Source: Elmis aenea (Eukaryota > Arthropoda > Insecta > Coleoptera > Elmidae). Taken from it: a stretch of 64,000 nt of DNA. Below the pieces are notes generated by a model. The model did no database searches. It saw only the letters and a list, made by a program, of their open reading frames with translations, and was not told the origin of the DNA. The stretch is taken from assembly GCA_947652605.1 (NCBI GenBank), contig OX393578.1, forward strand, positions 58,411,415 to 58,475,414, read 5' to 3'. How positions within the stretch are numbered: position 1 is the stretch's first letter; the number at the start of each line of letters is the position of its first letter. A program made the translations under genes and the position numbers. Positions 60,701-64,000 of this stretch are shown in pieces.

Positions 60701-63700
60701 TTGGAAGGATTTTTTATTAGCAATTTTTCCTTAGATAATAATAATGTTTATTCGAACTGAAAGCCTTCTGTTCGTAAACATACCTGCATTCTTTAGGTCA
60801 ATATATAGGAAAAAATATTTTTGAAAATTTGTTTTTATTCCAAATCGCAGCTTTTTCATTAAAAAATATTAAATAATAACGCTTATTAAAGGACTGAATG
60901 TCAAAATTTTGAGGACCTCTTGCAGACACAGCAAGCATGGTACAACATTTTTGTATTAAGATATTCGACTTAGAATTTTACAAAGAACATCGCCACGTGT
61001 AGCGCTTCCGCCAATTTATACACACCCTGTATATGGCGCTCATCCAGCGTAGTTGGAAGTTAGTTTAAAATAACGACCTACGATTGCTTTTCAGGGCTGC
61101 TAAAACTGACGTACATTCCCAAAAAAGAAACGATATACAGATTAAACGAATATGGTGCTCTGCCTGTGACAGACTACTTAATATCAACGAGATTCAATGA
61201 ACAACTTGTAGATTATATTGTGTCAGGAAACTGTATTGGAGAACTTGGGGCCCTTACTGGTCGCCCCTACGACTGCACTATTATCGCAGAAACTCCTAGT
61301 CAAGTTTATATAATTGATGACAACGTACTAAAGCAAGCGATGGAAAAAGAACCGGACAAAGTTGTAGGGTAGGTGTGGTATTAAATCATAAGGAAATTAC
61401 ATTAGAGCGACGTGTTTTCAAACAGAATTAGAAACGTGGAGACTTTCTTCTGATGACGTAGAGTGCATATATCCAATTGGCTAGGTCTGTGGTGTTTAAA
61501 TTGACGATTCGTGTGAAATTTCTAATTGTCAAAAATTCAAAAATTTTGCAAATGCCTTTACTGCTTGTAAAAATATTAAACAATATTAAAGCGATGAATA
61601 ACAACCACCAGTTCGTTTAGAAAACGATTAAAAATATTTTTTATGGCTCTCCAAAGTTTTCGAAAAATTGCCTAAAACTCTTTTTTAAATACTTGAAATT
61701 AGCAACTGAGATATTTTGTATTAATGCTGAAGTGTACAAGTGTTGAAATTGCCTAAGTATAACCGTTAAAGGTTACATCAGTGGTTCTCAACCTGTGGAG
61801 CGCGCCAAATATCGGGGCACAAACTTAGATCATATAAACTACATGGATAACACAACACCATAGGAATATAGTTAAGACAATGTTGCCGACATATACAACG
61901 TGCCTTTTTAAACCTATCTTTTTCTATATTATGTGGGCCCAATATACGCTATCTTTGTTTTGGGCCCGGGTCCGCTGTCATCGTAGCGCAACCGTGATAA
62001 TAACTGTAACGTACTTCCTACCTAGCCTATTCTAGCGAGTGACATTTAGAATTTTTTGCTATTAAAATCGTCATTTAATTGAATCAATTGATTCTAATAA
62101 GCGGTGTGTACTGTACTTCAATAAAACTTACTAAGTTTGATCTAATGTTATTGTATCCTCCCATACTTGACACGAAAACATCCGAGTACATTACATCTAC
62201 TAGTAGTTCAAATAAACGCTTTAGTTCAAATATCGCGCGTAACCATAGTAACACACACGATTTGCTCGGTGGGCCCGGAAAGCGAGATAGAAATATACTT
62301 TCATATGTGTTAGAAGGAGATGCAGTATAATTATACGTCTGGGATATGTGTACAACATAGTTGCATTGTGGTAGTGTTATCCATATAGTTTATATGATCT
62401 AAAGGCTGTATTACATTACACAATTTCTTGTTCAAGAAATTTTATACTAGATTGTACAGCTGTTGCCAAGTTACAATGTCGTAAATTGACATACGCGAAG
62501 TGTCAGTTTACGACATAAGACGTGTTGTAACTTGGCAACAGCTGTACAATCTAGTATAAAATTTTTTGAACAAGAAATTGTACACAAAAATTGAAAACAC
62601 GAGGTCAGAATATGAGACCATAGATATAGGGGTTCCACAGGGTTCCGTGCTGGGACCTCTGCTGTTTTTAATATTTGCTAATCAAATAGCCTTATGTTAA
62701 ACATAGACAAGACTGAGTACATCAATTTTAGGTGTACTAGTAAAAAACCAAAAATAGAAATTGATAATATAAAATCAAACACATGTGCAAAATTTTAAGG
62801 TTTATACTTGGACGAGTTTCTAAACTGGTCAGAACATATTAACCGTGTATGCAAAAAAATTAATTCTGGTTATTATGCCATTGCAAATTTAAAAAATACA
62901 TTTGACATGAAATCGCTATTGAATGTTTATTACTCAATTATATACTGTCACTTAAATTATAACGTGGTTATGTGGGGAGATAGTACTAATTGTCACAGAA
63001 TATTTGTTTCACAAAAGCGATGTATTCGACTAATTTTTAATATACCTAGCAAAGATACTTGCAAACCTACTTTTGTAAAAAATAATTTGTTAACTTTCCC
63101 ATGCATTTACATTTATAAACTACTCTTGTTCGTTAAAATTAATGCACATAATTTTGTTAAAAATGAAAATGTCCATTCACATAATACTAGACATGGACAT
63201 TTATTTGTTGTTGACCAACATAAATCAAGTAAATTTAAAAAATCACCTGTATATATACCTAGGGAAAAAATGTTTAACAAGATGCCTAATAATGTGAAAC
63301 ACCTAAATTTTAATAGTTTTAAGAAAATGATAAAAAAATATTTACTACGGAAATGTTACTATACAGTAAACGAATTCTTGGACGATTCTATTGTCGAGAC
63401 TGATCTGTTCTAAATGTAATTTAAATGTGAACTTTTGTATTGTTAATGTATGTAGGTATTTATAGAACTTTTACTGACTTGTATATCCAGTTGTATTTTG
63501 GCTTAATACTAATAAATACTATTACTATTACTATTACTATAAGAAATTGTATAGTGTAATACAGCTATAAGGGCACAAACCAATTAACGGGAAAACTATT
63601 TATTTAAACAATAAGTTCCCAACTCAAAACGGGACGGATTTAAAAACAATTGGAGGATTTTTTTTTTAGTCACCAGTGTGAAACTGGAGGCGGGTTTCAA

Positions 63701-64000
63701 AACAATTAGGGGACCCCCTTTTTAGTAGTCGCTGCATAGAAAAGGTGGCGCAATAAAAAAGGAGATGAAAAAAAGGCCGTAAATGCAAAAAGGTTGAGAA
63801 ACACTAGATTACATGTTAAATTATTTAGTTGTATAATTTTTTAATATAAATTAGCTTAATAAAATTAATAAGACTACACCTAATGAAGAGATGAGATTTT
63901 TAAGGCTCGTTTCGACTTAATAGTTTTTATTTGTAAGAATCCTACTGTAAGAGTCTCAAGATTTTTTTTATATTACAGATTAGATTGCCGACTTTGGAAG
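54743..64000 (+). CDS. sNHE: Sperm-type Na+/H+ exchanger copy C (partial, runs off window)
   Basis: Exons: 54743-56169, 56224-56418, 56818-56992, 57099-57385, 57462-57720, 57892-58126, 60035-60286, 61095-61368, then 63979 to the window edge (start of exon 9). Junctions and phases equal those of copies A and B. Exon 5 is 3 nt shorter (VAWQSG against VASWHSG). The exchanger domain is the most diverged of the three, especially residues 25-115, but LLEGESMIGDG, CSPTSPIEI and WAGLRGAVSF are kept. S4 is RIIRLIRLLRL with four Arg at every third position. The cNMP fold reads GELGALTGRPY. Intron 1 is 54 nt with no stop in frame, so a transcript retaining it would still be open. Exons 10-12 must lie beyond the window. 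No stop or frameshift is seen. Confidence 0.85.
58127..60034. repeat. Intron 6 of sNHE copy C with minus-strand LINE remnant and solo LTR
   Basis: Minus-strand reading from about 59770 to 58650 gives non-LTR reverse transcriptase C-terminal pieces: a VTPALLYGSETW-type segment, then, beyond the solo LTR, a KTWQDEVNKTAKDKNDKW segment and a GIKKLAPDRKT segment. A GRLWIHEDDLTPTTTKKQRA piece follows near 58500-58570. The remnant is shared with copies A and B; the LTR is unique to C. Confidence 0.6.
58824..59225. repeat. Solo LTR 2 (same family as 43990-44343)
   Basis: The 402-bp segment from TGTTACCG to CTGTGACA is flanked by the 4-bp direct repeat ATAG (58820-58823 and 59226-59229). It shares most of its length with solo LTR 1. 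Inserted in the LINE remnant of intron 6. Confidence 0.8.
60532..61033. mobile_element. MITE in intron 7 of sNHE copy C
   Basis: Terminal arms are inverted: 60556-60634 against 60934-61012 (about 79 bp, e.g. GATGTTCTTGGTAAAATTCT), with outer ends TATACAAAGTGTG and CACACCCTGTATA. A short GT repeat (60542-60556) lies in the left end. Copies A and B have the empty site (AAAATATATATATGGCGCTC). Confidence 0.8.
61825..62402. mobile_element. Non-autonomous element with 29-bp inverted ends
   Basis: Starts TTAGATCATATAAACTACAT and ends ATATAGTTTATATGATCTAA, inverted with one mismatch. No transposase. Abuts the next element directly. Confidence 0.7.
62404..63566. mobile_element. Palindromic MITE split by a LINE
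   Basis: The left terminus GCTGTATTACATTACACAAT (62405) pairs with the right terminus GTGTAATACAGC (ending 63565). Inner arms 62421-62480 and 62525-62582 are a near-perfect palindrome around GTCGTAAATTGACA...TGTCAGTTTACGAC. The LINE at 62583-63540 sits in the right arm. Confidence 0.75.
62583..63540 (+). mobile_element. 5'-truncated, internally deleted non-LTR retrotransposon (CR1/L2-like end)
   Basis: Flanked by the 11-bp direct repeat AAGAAATTGTA (62572-62582 and 63541-63551). The 5' part reads IGVPQGSVLGPLLFLIF (reverse transcriptase), then jumps by a deletion past the catalytic Asp box. After a stop it continues as a 201-aa frame (62808-63413): EHINRVCKKINSGYYAIANL, then HSHNTRHGHLFV, SPVYIPREKMFNKMP and YTVNEFLDDS. 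The 3' end is an (ATTACT)n tail at 63513-63540, which suggests a clade using short-repeat tails. Confidence 0.82.

Larger units (their letters stand above)
61369..63978. other. Intron 8 of sNHE copy C with a composite insertion
   Basis: Matches intron 8 of copies A and B except for a block at 61825-63570. That block is bounded by the direct repeat GGGCACAAAC (61815-61824 and 63571-63580); its parts are listed below. Confidence 0.6.

Noticed and set aside
62808..63413. Independent 201-aa host gene
   Set aside because: Its sequence continues the LINE reverse transcriptase C-terminus and is bounded by an 11-bp target duplication and a repeat tail.

Overview
The window is AT-rich eukaryotic genomic DNA with split genes (GT-AG introns), non-LTR retrotransposons, mariner, hAT, piggyBac-like and Helitron-like elements and many palindromic repeats. 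Gene content (fatty acid 2-hydroxylase and a sperm-type Na+/H+ exchanger) and the jockey and mariner families point to an insect, perhaps a beetle. The species cannot be named from sequence alone. There are no prokaryotic operons, CRISPR arrays or ribosome binding sites.

Two gene families are arranged in a repeated block, all on the + strand. (1) Fatty acid 2-hydroxylase (FA2H): the last four exons of copy A (54-1151), a complete six-exon copy B (10119-11777, 324 aa), and a 5'-truncated copy C (52122-52866). (2) A sperm-type Na+/H+ exchanger (sNHE/SLC9C class) with an exchanger domain, a four-helix voltage sensor and a cyclic-nucleotide-binding domain: copy A 13172-23600 (12 exons, 1265 aa), copy B 38650-50969 (12 exons, 1266 aa) and copy C 54743-64000 (8 full exons plus the start of exon 9, cut by the window edge). 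All splice junctions in the three models are GT-AG and phase-compatible, and I see no stop codon in any exon.

The ancestral block looks like FA2H, then 3' flank, then a mariner remnant, then sNHE. It is seen at 10.1-23.6 kb. It recurs at 32.7-51.0 kb, where FA2H is lost and only its 3' flank remains, and at 52.1-64 kb, where FA2H is truncated. A and B are the closest pair over most of their length; C is older.

The rest is layered mobile DNA. At 3.1-5.0 and 8.0-9.0 kb there are two large palindromes. At 24.1-30.6 kb lies a Helitron-like insertion carrying an array of about 1.4-kb units with tRNA-like Pol III boxes; it is absent from the matching site in copy B. At 30.7-32.2 kb there is a second Helitron-like end with a 0.4-kb repeat. 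At 33.4-37.7 kb a nearly full-length jockey-type LINE on the minus strand splits a mariner in two. The sNHE introns hold a THAP/P-like element, a hAT-type element with an 8-bp duplication, two solo LTRs with 4-bp duplications, older LINE remnants and a nested insertion at 61.8-63.6 kb.

The main biological interest is the tandem triplication of a voltage-sensing, cyclic-nucleotide-binding-type exchanger. The copies differ in conserved exchanger and nucleotide-pocket motifs, and one exon suggests gene conversion.
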